The notes under the pieces: model-generated
Database searches by the model: none
Told to the model about the DNA's origin: nothing
Seen by the model: the letters and a program-made list of their open reading frames with translations, nothing else
Made by a program: the position numbers and the translations under genes
NCBI RefSeq assembly: GCF_016772275.1
Contig: NZ_CP065425.1
Location: 4,084,001 to 4,148,000 of the forward strand
From: Heyndrickxia vini
Lineage (GTDB): Bacteria > Bacillota > Bacilli > Bacillales > Bacillaceae_C
Direction: 5' to 3'
Length of the DNA stretch: 64,000 nucleotides
Shown here: in pieces, positions 35,959-44,436 of the stretch
How the letters are laid out: the number at the start of each line of letters is the position of its first letter
How positions within the stretch are numbered: the stretch's first letter is position 1

Positions 35959-36372
35959 TCTAATCATTTGATTAATTACTTCTGCAAATACGATTCCAAT
36001 CGCAATAGCACCAGATATCATGAATGCTTTTGCAGCCATTTGTATAGCTGTATTGTAATCATTTGCCACGAAATGTCTCATTGCATCATAAGACATTCCT
36101 CCTGGAACGAGCGGAATAATTCCTGATACACTAAAAATAATAATCGGTGCCTTATATATTTTTGCAAATACTTGACTAATCACAGCAATAACGAACGCAG
36201 CAACCAAACTAGCTACTGCCGCGTTTGCATGTGAATTGATTAGTAAAACATATATGAACCAGCCAATCATTCCAACAAGTCCACAAAGTAATAATTTTTT
36301 CCTCGGTATATTAAAAATTATTCCAAACGCACCCGTGGCGATAAAGCTAGTAATCAGCTGTTGAATCATCAC
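35938..36372 (-). CDS. Threonine/serine exporter, small subunit (ThrE C-terminal half, DUF3815/YjjB-like)
   Basis: This 144-residue membrane protein has four to five hydrophobic segments. The family segment PIIIFSVSGIIPLVPGGMSYDAM corresponds to the C-terminal half of ThrE; in many bacteria the exporter is split into two genes. It follows the large-subunit gene by 13 bases. Its last residues (about KAKAPC) and stop codon are encoded by the end of a dispersed repeat, so the native C-terminus has probably been altered. Confidence 0.85.
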   Translation of the reverse strand: MMIQQLITSFIATGAFGIIFNIPRKKLLLCGLVGMIGWFIYVLLINSHANAAVASLVAAFVIAVISQVFAKIYKAPIIIFSVSGIIPLVPGGMSYDAMRHFVANDYNTAIQMAAKAFMISGAIAIGIVFAEVINQMIRKAKAPC

Positions 36373-36385
36373 ATATTTCCCTTCA

Positions 36386-37150
36386 TTATAATATTGAAAA
36401 AAACGAAATAACTACAGCAATCCCTGTTCCAATAGCAAATGCTGTTAAAAATGCCTCTGCACCTTTTGAAATACCTGATACAAGATGTCCTGCCATTAAA
36501 TCCCGTACCGCATTCGTTATGAGCAATCCTGGAACAAGGGGCATAACGGAACCAATAATAATCTTATCTATTTCATTTCCTAGCCCCGACCTCACAAAAA
36601 GGACTGCTAATAATCCGATGATGAGTGAGGCCAAGCATTCCGAGAAGAACTTTACTTGTACGAGGCGATGTAAATAAATAAAACCCGTGAAACCTAAACC
36701 TCCAGTAATGATAGCGGGAAGAAAATCATGCCACCCGCCATTGAACATAATTAAAAAACATCCGCTCGATATCGCTGCAGCGGTAATCTGTATCCAAATA
36801 GGATAGGCGAAATTCGTTCTTTCGATTACCTTTAATTCGTCAAAAGCCTCACTTAACGATAGTTCGCCACTAGTTAATTTCCGCGATATACTATTTACGA
36901 TTGTTACTTTTTTTAAATCTGTTGAGCGTTCAGATACGCGAACAAGTTTAGTCGGCTCTGAACCATCGATTGAAAAAATGATACCTGTTGGCGTCACAAA
37001 GCTATGTGTTCCTTTAATACCGAACGCATAAGCAATTCTTGTCATTGTGTCTTCTACCCTATATGTTTCAGCTCCACTTTGAAGCATAATTTTCCCTGCC
37101 AGTAAGCATGTTTCCACGACTTTATAACTTTGACTTGTGTGAGTTTCCAT
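36386..37150 (-). CDS. Threonine/serine exporter, large subunit (ThrE N-terminal half, DUF1212/YjjP-like)
   Basis: This protein of about 254 residues has a cytoplasmic N-terminal part: SGAETYRVEDTMTRIAYAFG, then HSFVTPTGIIFSI. Five membrane segments follow from about residue 115, with MPLVPGLLITNAVRDLMAG, the DUF1212 hallmark. It pairs with the next gene as a split ThrE-type exporter, probably for L-threonine or L-serine; whether that is the real substrate here is unknown. GGAG lies 8 bases before the ATG at 37150. An ATG 15 codons earlier has no ribosome site. Confidence 0.87.
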   Translation of the reverse strand: METHTSQSYKVVETCLLAGKIMLQSGAETYRVEDTMTRIAYAFGIKGTHSFVTPTGIIFSIDGSEPTKLVRVSERSTDLKKVTIVNSISRKLTSGELSLSEAFDELKVIERTNFAYPIWIQITAAAISSGCFLIMFNGGWHDFLPAIITGGLGFTGFIYLHRLVQVKFFSECLASLIIGLLAVLFVRSGLGNEIDKIIIGSVMPLVPGLLITNAVRDLMAGHLVSGISKGAEAFLTAFAIGTGIAVVISFFSIL

Positions 37151-37222
37151 ACCTTTTTCTCCATTTATCATATTAAATTCATTATATATTAACACATCAA
37201 TCAGCGTTGATTAAGACCTATT

Positions 37223-37254
37223 AAAAAAAAAGAGAGATGATTGAAAAATCACTC
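37223..37254 (-). terminator. Possible leader terminator upstream of the thrE-type operon
   Basis: On the minus strand GAGTGATT pairs with AATCATCTC (one bulge), followed by a T9 run, about 75 bases before the exporter start. No gene precedes it on that strand, so it may be an attenuator. Confidence 0.35.
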
Positions 37255-37376
37255 AATTGGTTCAACTTTATTGAAGTTAACAAAAAAAATATTTATACTA
37301 AAAGAACAAGTTTCCTATTAATACCCCTTTAATTAGTAAATACCACCTTAAAAATACATATATGAAGGAGACTAAC

Positions 37377-38393
37377 ATGCTAATAGGTTTAATCATTATT
37401 TTATTATTTGTTTTATTTCTACCTTTCTCCGTTAAGTTTGTTGAGCATAATCTAGAAATATTTTTATTCATTATGGGACTTGCTGCTGTATTAGTTAGTG
37501 GAGTATTGGATAAATCACTAATTCTTAAAGCATTGGAAGACCCTATAAATATTTCTCTGGCTGTTTTAATTGCCGGCTTATTATTTAGATGGCTTCAAAA
37601 GCCATTGGAGAAAATGATTCTTGGAATAAGCGGGGCTATGCCTTACCAATTATTCTTGGCACTAGTCGTTATTATTTTAGGACTCATATCTAGTGTTGTA
37701 ACCGCGATTATCGCTGCACTTATTCTTGTTCTCATTGTGAGCGTCCTACGCTTGGATCGAAAGTCAGAAGTTCGTTTAGTTGTTTTGGCATGCTTTTCAA
37801 TTGGACTCGGTGCAGCCTTGACGCCAATTGGTGAACCATTATCTACTCTTGCGATCAGTAAGCTTCATGAGGACTTTTTCTATCTATTTCGATTAATTGG
37901 CCCTGAAGTGATTTCCTTAGTGGTGATATTTGGTATATTAGCTGCGATTTTAGTTAGACCGAAGAATGATGAAGACAGTTTAAAAAGTGATCAAACCACG
38001 GAAGGCTACGGAGAAATTATTATTCGTGCATTAAAGATTTATCTATTTGTAATGGGATTAACACTTTTAGGTGCAGGTTTTGAACCGTTAATTACTAAAT
38101 ACTTATTGGATTTGAGTCCATTTATTTTATATTGGATTAATATGATCTCGGCTATTTTAGATAATGCGACTTTAGCTGCAGCTGAAATCAGTCCTGCTAT
38201 GGGGCCATCAACTATTAAGGCAATCCTGCTCGGACTGCTTATCAGCGGTGGAATTCTCGTTCCGGGAAACATCCCAAATATCATTTCTGCGGGAAAACTA
38301 AAGATAACGAGTAAAGAATGGGCAAAGTTTGGGATTCCCGTTGGATTAAGCGCAATGGTTGTTTATTTTATTGTTTTAATCTTTATAAGCTAA
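37377..38393 (+). CDS. DUF1646 family membrane protein (putative transporter)
   Basis: This integral membrane protein of about 338 residues has roughly ten hydrophobic segments. The pattern of two similar halves, with LGAALTPIGEPLSTLAISKL in the first and SAILDNATLAAAEISPAMG in the second, resembles ion-transporter superfamily proteins of the NhaD/CitM kind. It matches DUF1646, whose substrate is not established. AAGGAG lies 6 bases before the ATG; an ATG five codons earlier sits before that ribosome site. It is monocistronic with a terminator downstream. Confidence 0.78.
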   Translation: MLIGLIIILLFVLFLPFSVKFVEHNLEIFLFIMGLAAVLVSGVLDKSLILKALEDPINISLAVLIAGLLFRWLQKPLEKMILGISGAMPYQLFLALVVIILGLISSVVTAIIAALILVLIVSVLRLDRKSEVRLVVLACFSIGLGAALTPIGEPLSTLAISKLHEDFFYLFRLIGPEVISLVVIFGILAAILVRPKNDEDSLKSDQTTEGYGEIIIRALKIYLFVMGLTLLGAGFEPLITKYLLDLSPFILYWINMISAILDNATLAAAEISPAMGPSTIKAILLGLLISGGILVPGNIPNIISAGKLKITSKEWAKFGIPVGLSAMVVYFIVLIFIS

Positions 38394-38404
38394 GATTCAA
38401 TTTA

Positions 38405-38430
38405 CCGGCTTAGATTAACATCTAAGCCGG
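38405..38430. terminator. Bidirectional terminator between DUF1646 and ATP-grasp genes
   Basis: CCGGCTTAGAT (38405-38415) pairs perfectly with ATCTAAGCCGG (38420-38430) between convergent genes. Confidence 0.8.
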
Positions 38431-38440
38431 ATTTCTCCAT

Positions 38441-39391
38441 CTATTTATAAATAGAATTTACTGTCTTTAATTCTTCACCTAAGTATTTTGCCAACTCCAG
38501 CATTCCATATTTTTCGACCTTCGCCTCTGCCTCACTATTATAGTTCGTATTCGTGTTTATATCATAGGTGAAAATTTGTCCTTGCTCATTACGAATGAAT
38601 TCAATTCCAGCTACTAAAATATGATTGCTTCGCAGTAGTTCCTCATATTTCTTAATAATCGGATCATCGAACCCTTCGATTACTTGGAATTTATCTATAA
38701 TAGTCGGTTGTTCGCCTACAGGGCAAAATAGATCATCGATTCGACATGCATCTGCAGGGCATAATTCAAACCCTTCTGAAGTATCTACTCTAACTGCATA
38801 GATAAACTTACCACCAATAAATTCACAGCGAGTAATCGAGTTATCCGGAGATTGAATATATTCCTGAATCAATGTAATTCCATCAATAGGTTCTTCAAAC
38901 AGAGGACCTTGTAAATATTCTTCTAATGCTTGAATTGAATGGAATAACTGTACACCTAGCCCTTTTCCCGCACGATTATGCTTTGTAATAAAAGATGCGG
39001 ATTCTAATTTCCTTGCCGCTTCGAGGATTTGCTCCTTTCCGACCGCGGCAATTGTCTTCGGTGTACGTATACCGAACTTATCTAATTCCATATACTGATT
39101 TACTTTACTTAGTTCAAGTCTAATCGCCCCACTGCCATTAATAACTGTTCTTCCATGCCTTTCTAACCAAGCGAAAACGGCTGTAGACAATTCTGGTGCA
39201 TAGCGGTGATCCCTTGTATGAGAGGATGCACTCATTCGGCTAAAGTATAAACCTTCAGGAGGTATTGACGATAAATCAACCGTTCCTTCATCAAGGAACC
39301 ATTCCTCATATGGAAGTTCTAACTCTTCTAATCTATTTATTAAATGATCTGTCCATTCCTTATTTTCATGAATTATATATATTTTAGACAT
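38441..39391 (-). CDS. ATP-grasp domain protein (RimK/YheC-like ligase), downstream of a SAM riboswitch
   Basis: This ATP-grasp ligase of about 316 residues would join an acid to an amine or thiol using ATP. The N-terminal pre-ATP-grasp region runs to about 100 (HENKEWTDHLINRLEELELP, YFSRMSASSHTRDH). ATP-binding follows with SFITKHNRAGKGLGVQLF and LIQEYIQSPDNSITRCEF, and the Mg ligands with FTYDINTNTNYN near the C-terminus. RimK-type alpha-L-glutamate ligases are the nearest group I can name, but the substrate is unknown. AGAGGTG precedes the ATG. The only transcript leader in front is a SAM-I riboswitch, placing the gene formally in the methionine regulon. A 3' remnant of another gene overlaps its start codon region. 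Confidence 0.82.
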   Translation of the reverse strand: MSKIYIIHENKEWTDHLINRLEELELPYEEWFLDEGTVDLSSIPPEGLYFSRMSASSHTRDHRYAPELSTAVFAWLERHGRTVINGSGAIRLELSKVNQYMELDKFGIRTPKTIAAVGKEQILEAARKLESASFITKHNRAGKGLGVQLFHSIQALEEYLQGPLFEEPIDGITLIQEYIQSPDNSITRCEFIGGKFIYAVRVDTSEGFELCPADACRIDDLFCPVGEQPTIIDKFQVIEGFDDPIIKKYEELLRSNHILVAGIEFIRNEQGQIFTYDINTNTNYNSEAEAKVEKYGMLELAKYLGEELKTVNSIYK

Positions 39392-39484
39392 GTGTGAAAG
39401 CACCTCTTCTTTGTTTTACGATTGGCATTACATCTTTTGAAAAACGTTCTATTTCCTCTAATTTAATTTGCTGTTCAAAACAAA
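39384..39484 (-). pseudogene. C-terminal remnant, probably of a luciferase-like (LLM) flavin monooxygenase gene
   Basis: Between the riboswitch terminator and the ATP-grasp start, the minus strand stays open in one frame and reads EQQIKLEEIERFSKDVMPIV, then KQRRGAFTHV and a stop that overlaps the ATP-grasp start region. The pattern LEEIERFxKxVMPxVxxRG is what C-termini of LLM flavin-dependent monooxygenases look like. LLM enzymes act on organosulfur compounds, which would make sense under a SAM riboswitch. No start or body is present, so this is best read as the tail of a deleted gene. Family assignment from about 30 residues is weak. Confidence 0.4.
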
Positions 39485-39630
39485 AAACTTCTTCGATAAG
39501 AAGAAGTTTACGAAACAACATCTATCTTATCTTTCAGAACGATTCGTTCTACTGGAATTAGCACCTAACAAAACTACGTCTCGCGGTTGCTGGGCTTCGT
39601 CGGGCCAGTCCCTCTGCCTCTCTTGATAAG
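39482..39630 (-). promoter_or_regulatory. SAM-I riboswitch (S-box) with terminator expression platform
   Basis: The minus strand from 39630 has all S-box landmarks in order: P1 CTTATC, AGAGAGG, AGGGACTGGCCC, GAAGCCC, GCAACC, GGTGCTAATTCC, and the closing P1 strand GATAAG (39531-39526). An intrinsic terminator follows (AAACTTCTTC/GAAGAAGTTT at 39509-39485, then T6). By family knowledge, SAM binding favours termination and methionine starvation allows read-through. The first coding sequence downstream is the ATP-grasp gene. Confidence 0.92.
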
Positions 39631-39730
39631 ATTATTTAATTCATTATTCATAGTAATCCTACTATATAACTTGGTTATTAGTCAAAGGTTTTTGTTTAAA
39701 AGCTTTTCACCCCTGCAAAATGGACAAAAA

Positions 39731-39769
39731 AACATGCCTCCACGTCCCTAAGGGATATGGAGACATGTT
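39731..39769 (-). terminator. Terminator of yclQ
   Basis: On the minus strand AACATGTCTCCATATCCC pairs with GGGACGTGGAGGCATGTT (a few G-U or mismatched pairs), followed by T5. Confidence 0.85.
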
Positions 39770-39790
39770 CTATTGCCCCATTAGACTACC

Positions 39791-40744
39791 TTATTCCAAT
39801 CCTTTTGCTGCTTCTTTTACCATTTCAGCTACAGATTCTAATCCGCCGCCTGATAAGTACCAATAACCTGGATCTAAGTATACAATTTTACCATTTTTGT
39901 AGGCATTGGTTTTCTTCACTAAGCTATTTTCGATAACCTTTTTCGCATTATTACCTTCTCCTACGGCAGCATCACGATCGACTACATAAAGAATGTCTGG
40001 ATTTTTTTCATTAATAAATTCCATTGAAATGTTTTGACCGTGTACAGGATCCGCTTCAATATCATCTGCTGCCGATTTCACACCAAATACATCATGAATT
40101 AGGCCGAATCGAGAAGCTGGTCCATAAGCTGTTACTTTACCACCGGAAGTTAATGTAATTAACGCTTTTGCATTACTTGCATCCGCTTTTTCCTTCAAGC
40201 TAGCAATTTCTTTGTCAATAGTTGAAAGTTCTTCTTTTACTTGAGCCTCTTTACCGAAGATTTCACCTAAAGTATTTACATTTTGTTTAAATGAATCCAT
40301 ATATTTTTTGCTATCAATTCCCATAAAAATTGTAGGTGCGATTTCAGCAAATTTATCATATGAATCTTGTTGTCTACCAGAAATAATGATTAGATCAGGT
40401 TGAATTTCATTAATTGCTTCAAAATCTGGTTCCTTTAATCCACCTACGTTTTTATATTTTGCATCCTTATATTTTTCCAAATAAGCTGGTACATTTTGTT
40501 GTGGCACTCCCGCCACCGTATCGGATAATCCAAGCTTATCTAAAGAATCTAATGTTCCCATATCAAATACAACAACTTTTTTGGGATTTTTCTTTACAGG
40601 AGTCTCTCCTAATTGATGTTTAATCGTAAGTGTATCTCCCTTACTTTCTGAACCATTAGATTTCTTCCCGCTAGTTGAACCGCACGCTGCCGCAAAAATG
40701 GTCATTACTGCTATGATTAAAAATAATGATAATTTCCTTTTCAT
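39791..40744 (-). CDS. yclQ: Petrobactin-type siderophore-binding lipoprotein YclQ
   Basis: This protein of about 317 residues has a lipoprotein signal with lipobox FAAAC (C21). It is a periplasmic-binding-protein-like (FecB/FhuD) fold: PKKVVVFDMGTLDSLDKLG, INEIQPDLIIISGRQ, FGLIHDVFGVKSAADDI and PGYWYLSGGGLESV match B. subtilis YclQ, the petrobactin receptor. The start is taken at the second of two adjacent ATG codons, with GAGG 7 bases upstream; longer N-termini lack a ribosome site. A Fur box lies just upstream of the gene, so it has its own iron-regulated promoter besides read-through from yclP. Confidence 0.92.
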   Translation of the reverse strand: MKRKLSLFLIIAVMTIFAAACGSTSGKKSNGSESKGDTLTIKHQLGETPVKKNPKKVVVFDMGTLDSLDKLGLSDTVAGVPQQNVPAYLEKYKDAKYKNVGGLKEPDFEAINEIQPDLIIISGRQQDSYDKFAEIAPTIFMGIDSKKYMDSFKQNVNTLGEIFGKEAQVKEELSTIDKEIASLKEKADASNAKALITLTSGGKVTAYGPASRFGLIHDVFGVKSAADDIEADPVHGQNISMEFINEKNPDILYVVDRDAAVGEGNNAKKVIENSLVKKTNAYKNGKIVYLDPGYWYLSGGGLESVAEMVKEAAKGLE

Positions 40745-40799
40745 CATTACACCTCGATAAATATATTTTTTTATAAAAATTGCCATTGTAAAATTTTCC

Positions 40800-40818
40800 G
40801 ATAATGAAATTCATTCTC
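40800..40818. promoter_or_regulatory. Fur box upstream of yclQ
   Basis: GATAATGAAATTCATTCTC matches the 19-bp Fur inverted repeat at nearly all positions. It lies 56 bases before the yclQ start, in the yclP-yclQ gap. Confidence 0.75.
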
Positions 40819-40900
40819 AATGAAGGATAAACTGAATACGGGGCGCCATCCGTATGTTCAGTATTTCTTCCTTTTTTACAATCACAACGTTTTATCTTAA

Positions 40901-41659
40901 TTAAGCATAGTAAACACAAATTTTGTTTTCATTGATATTTTGAATAGCAATATCCATTTCATAAATATCTCCTAAAACAGATGAATCAATAATATGATCA
41001 GTTGGCCCATTTTGAACGACCCTGCCATCTTTTAAAGCAACGACATGATCAGAGTAACAAGATGCAAAATTGATATCATGAATAACGATGACAACTGTTT
41101 TCCCTAATTCATCCGTCAGCTTTCTTAGTACTTTCATAATTTGAACAGAATGTTTCATATCAAGATTATTAAGCGGCTCATCTAATAAAATATACTCGGT
41201 ATCCTGAGCAATAACCATTGCAATATAGGCCCTTTGCTGCTGGCCACCACTTAATTGATCAAGAAATTTATGTTGAATACTTGTAAGCTCCATATATTCA
41301 ATGGCTTCATCAACGAATTTCCAATCTTCTGCACTAAGCTTACCTTGTGAATATGGAAAACGGCCGAAGGAAACAAGTTCCCTTACTGTCAATCGGATAT
41401 TAATATGATTTGCTTGCTTTAAAATCGCCATTTTCTTAGAAAGTTCATTCGTTTTGCACTTACTAACTTCCTTTCCGTCAATAGTGATTTCCCCCATATC
41501 CTTTGATATTAGACGACTCACCATTGATAGAAGGGTGCTTTTACCCGCCCCATTCGGTCCAATAAAGGAAGTAATTTTACCTTTTTCTATCGTTAAAGAA
41601 ACATTATCTACTACACATTTATTACCGTACTTTTTTGAAACATTTTTGATTGTAATCAT
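40901..41659 (-). CDS. yclP: Siderophore ABC transporter ATP-binding protein YclP
   Basis: This 252-residue FecE-type ATPase carries Walker [12 protein letters not shown] near residue 35, the signature [17 protein letters not shown] and Walker B YILLDEPLNNLDM. The H-loop is in VVIVIHDINFASCYSDHVVAL. It energises ferric-petrobactin import through YclN and YclO. It overlaps yclO by 4 bases. Length and order match the B. subtilis yclNOPQ operon. Confidence 0.92.
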   Translation of the reverse strand: MITIKNVSKKYGNKCVVDNVSLTIEKGKITSFIGPNGAGKSTLLSMVSRLISKDMGEITIDGKEVSKCKTNELSKKMAILKQANHINIRLTVRELVSFGRFPYSQGKLSAEDWKFVDEAIEYMELTSIQHKFLDQLSGGQQQRAYIAMVIAQDTEYILLDEPLNNLDMKHSVQIMKVLRKLTDELGKTVVIVIHDINFASCYSDHVVALKDGRVVQNGPTDHIIDSSVLGDIYEMDIAIQNINENKICVYYA

Positions 41660-42603
41660 GCTTTACTCTCCTTTAAAAGTAGATAGATAAAATATACTCC
41701 GCCGACAAAGTTGATAATGACGCTTAATGTAGTTGAAAAAGTAAAAACCCTTTCAACAATAAGTAATCCGCCAACTAATGCAATAATACTGATAAAAACA
41801 GACCCGGCAATCAAATAAGAATGTCGATATGTTTTCAAAAATTGATAGGAAACGTTTGCTACAAGTAATCCTAAGAACGTAATAGGACCAATTAATGCGG
41901 TAGAAATGGAGATGAGAACCGCTACAATAATAAGTAACCGTTTAACGACATAATCATAATCCACTCCTAGGTTAATCGCCTCTTCTCTTCCTAGTGAGAG
42001 CACATCTAAATATTTAGCAAACCGCATAAAATATATGAAAACCAAAATAACTAATATAATAGATAGTGTGAGTAAATCGGTATTGATATTATTGAAGCTG
42101 GCAAACATTCGATCTTGAATGATCATAAAGTCATTTGGATCGATAATAACCTGCATAAACGATGAAAAGCTTTGAAACAGCGTCCCCATCACTAATCCGA
42201 CTAGTAAGAGAAAGTAAATATTTTGCCCTTCTCTTTTAAATAAAAACTTATATAAAAAACTAGCAAACAATACCATACATCCAACACAGAGAAGAAAATT
42301 AATATTTTTATTCATTACTACAGTACTTGTTGCACCAAAGATAATAATGAGAAACGTTTGAATAAGCATATAGAGCGAATCCAAACCAATAATGCTCGGC
42401 GTTAAAATTTTGTTATTGGTAATCGTTTGGAACACCACAGTTGAAAAGGCGATTGATGCGCCCGTAAGAACGATGGCGAGAATTTTTATGCTTCGTTTTG
42501 GCAGGACATACCCAGGAAAATTTCCTAATTGGGTAAATAAAAAGATTCCAACAAGGATTGCAGCCAAAACAACTAATATCCCTAGTTTGACTTTATTACG
42601 CAT
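41656..42603 (-). CDS. yclO: Siderophore ABC transporter permease YclO
   Basis: This 315-residue FecCD-family permease has eight to ten membrane helices. FecCD landmarks include VFQTITNNKILTPSIIGLDSLY near the N-terminus, LSLGREEAINLGVDYDYV, the ATPase contact loop, and IGPITFLGLLVANVSYQFLK. It forms a heterodimer with YclN. It overlaps yclN by 8 bases and yclP by 4, so translation is coupled along the operon. Confidence 0.92.
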   Translation of the reverse strand: MRNKVKLGILVVLAAILVGIFLFTQLGNFPGYVLPKRSIKILAIVLTGASIAFSTVVFQTITNNKILTPSIIGLDSLYMLIQTFLIIIFGATSTVVMNKNINFLLCVGCMVLFASFLYKFLFKREGQNIYFLLLVGLVMGTLFQSFSSFMQVIIDPNDFMIIQDRMFASFNNINTDLLTLSIILVILVFIYFMRFAKYLDVLSLGREEAINLGVDYDYVVKRLLIIVAVLISISTALIGPITFLGLLVANVSYQFLKTYRHSYLIAGSVFISIIALVGGLLIVERVFTFSTTLSVIINFVGGVYFIYLLLKESKA

Positions 42604-43546
42604 ACGCCTTTCTCCTCATGAGCAAGTAAAGAAAAATACCGCTTCCTATGACCCCAACAGTTAATCCAATTGGAATTTCGTATGGATAAATAATGATTCT
42701 GCCTAAAATATCACAAAACAGTAAGAACACGGCACCTAACAAGGCTGTTTGAAATAGGTTTTTCTTTAAGTTATCGCCGTTATAAATGGAAACGATATTC
42801 GGAACGACTAATCCTAGAAAAGGAATTGTACCTACCGTCAAAAGAACGGATGTAGTAGACAGTGCCACAATAATTAAACCGATATTTACTACTAGCTTAT
42901 AATTCAAGCCTAGATTCACTGAGAAATCCTCACCCATGCCTGCTATCGTAAATTTATTCGCAAATAAATACGCAAGAATGACAAGTGGGATACTAATATA
43001 AATCATTTCATATCTTCCCGACATAACCATGGAGAAATCCCCTTGTAGCCAAGAAGAAATGCTTTGGATCAAATCATGCTTATAGGCAAAGAATGTTGTG
43101 ATGGAACTTATGATATTCCCAAACATCAATCCGACTAGTGGAATGAAAATAGCATCCTTAAATTTAATCTTGCCAAGGATATTCATAAATAAAAATGTAC
43201 CTGCTAAAGCAAAAATGGATGCCATCAACATTTTTTCCATCATACCTGCCGATGAAAATAGGATTAAAGAAACAAGTATCCCTAATCTTGCTGAATCCAT
43301 CGTTCCTGCAGTCGTTGGGGAAACAAATTTATTTCGAGACAACTGCTGCATAATTAACCCGCAAACACTCATGCTGACTCCCGCCAAAATGAGACTCACA
43401 AGCCTTGGAAAGCGACTGATCAATAAAATATCTCGTTGTTCCTCGGATAAATGAAAGATGTCCAATGGTGTAATATTTTTAACTCCGACAAATAATGAAA
43501 TGACGGATAAAACAATAAATGCAATTATTAAAACGACTTTTTTCAT
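42596..43546 (-). CDS. yclN: Siderophore ABC transporter permease YclN
   Basis: This 316-residue FecCD permease has the same length as B. subtilis YclN and reads alongside it closely: MSVCGLIMQQLSRNKFVSPT, SSWLQGDFSMVMSGRYE, GMGEDFSVNLGLNYKLVV and GTIPFLGLVVPNIVS. It is the first gene of the operon. Two Fur boxes lie 60-170 bases upstream, so iron limitation should switch it on. The ATG follows AGGAT. Confidence 0.93.
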   Translation of the reverse strand: MKKVVLIIAFIVLSVISLFVGVKNITPLDIFHLSEEQRDILLISRFPRLVSLILAGVSMSVCGLIMQQLSRNKFVSPTTAGTMDSARLGILVSLILFSSAGMMEKMLMASIFALAGTFLFMNILGKIKFKDAIFIPLVGLMFGNIISSITTFFAYKHDLIQSISSWLQGDFSMVMSGRYEMIYISIPLVILAYLFANKFTIAGMGEDFSVNLGLNYKLVVNIGLIIVALSTTSVLLTVGTIPFLGLVVPNIVSIYNGDNLKKNLFQTALLGAVFLLFCDILGRIIIYPYEIPIGLTVGVIGSGIFLYLLMRRKAYA

Positions 43547-43605
43547 TGCAAATCCTACTCTTCCCTTTTGAATGCTGGCAATTGGATATGTAATTCAATA
43601 TTTAC

Positions 43606-43624
43606 GATAATGAGATTCATTATC
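43606..43624. promoter_or_regulatory. Fur box upstream of yclN (proximal)
   Basis: GATAATGAGATTCATTATC is a near-perfect 19-bp Fur inverted repeat, 60 bases before yclN. Confidence 0.85.
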
Positions 43625-43694
43625 AGTAGAGGTAATAAAAAAAATGAATGCCATTATTCATAGAATGTTAATGTATCCATTATCTTTGATCCCC

Positions 43695-43713
43695 GCAAAT
43701 GATATTCATTATC
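43695..43713. promoter_or_regulatory. Second Fur-like box in the yclN-aroK intergenic region
   Basis: GCAAATGATATTCATTATC keeps the right half and centre of the Fur repeat. It could serve yclN or lie too far upstream to matter. The rest of the 350-bp gap shows only AT-rich sequence. Confidence 0.6.
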
Positions 43714-43899
43714 AATTACAATACTAAACATTTAAAATACTTCTGTCAACACTTTTGGTAAAAAAGACAATTTTAATCGAATTTCTATCCCTTCTATCAT
43801 TGTATTATATATTAGGCTATAAAATTATGAATATTTTTTACAAATCCGTGAATATATATTATAATTTGACTAATTTTAAGTTGGAAAGAGGCTTGCAAA

Positions 43900-44436
43900 A
43901 TGACAAATAAACCATCGTCTCTTAATAATAAAAGCATTGTATTTATTGGATTTATGGGAGTTGGCAAGACAACAATTGGTGAAGCCGTTGCAAAAAAATT
44001 GAACCGAGATTTTATCGATATAGATCAAGAGATCGAAAAGGAGTTTCAAATATCTACTACTGAAATTTTCAACATATACGGCGAAAAAATATTTCGCGAA
44101 AAAGAAAAGGCATATATCTCTGAATATTGTAGGTGTCCGGAAAAAGTTATTTCTGTAGGAGGCGGAGCATTTCTCCAAGATGAGATTAAAAACCTTTGTC
44201 TGTCGGAATGTATTGTCATCTATCTTCATTTATCTTGGGAAGCGTGGAAGGAAAGGCTCGACTTAATTATTGAAAGCAGGCCGGTATTAAAAGGACGGAC
44301 GTTGGAAGAGACGAAAGAACTTTTCTATACTAGACAGAACATCTATGCCTCACATCATCTAAAAGTGGAAACAGATCAACTGACAGTTGATGAAATTGCT
44401 GATCGTATTGTCGATCTCATTCAAAAGACTCAATAA
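43900..44436 (+). CDS. aroK: Shikimate kinase
   Basis: This 178-residue P-loop kinase phosphorylates shikimate at the 3-OH in the chorismate pathway. Walker A GFMGVGKTT is at about 17-25. The shikimate-binding FIDIDQEIEKE and the EIFNIYGEKIFREKE segment (binding Arg) follow, then VISVGGGAF and the lid with RPVLKGRT. AAAGAGG lies 8 bases before the ATG. It is monocistronic, away from other aro genes. A second paralogue elsewhere in the genome is possible. Confidence 0.9.
   Translation: MTNKPSSLNNKSIVFIGFMGVGKTTIGEAVAKKLNRDFIDIDQEIEKEFQISTTEIFNIYGEKIFREKEKAYISEYCRCPEKVISVGGGAFLQDEIKNLCLSECIVIYLHLSWEAWKERLDLIIESRPVLKGRTLEETKELFYTRQNIYASHHLKVETDQLTVDEIADRIVDLIQKTQ

Noticed and set aside
40830-40866. 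Hairpin ACTGAATACGG/CCGTATGTTCAGT between yclP and yclQ as terminator
   Set aside because: The stem is clear, but the T tract on the transcribed strand is poor, so it may only be an mRNA structure. Not listed as a terminator.
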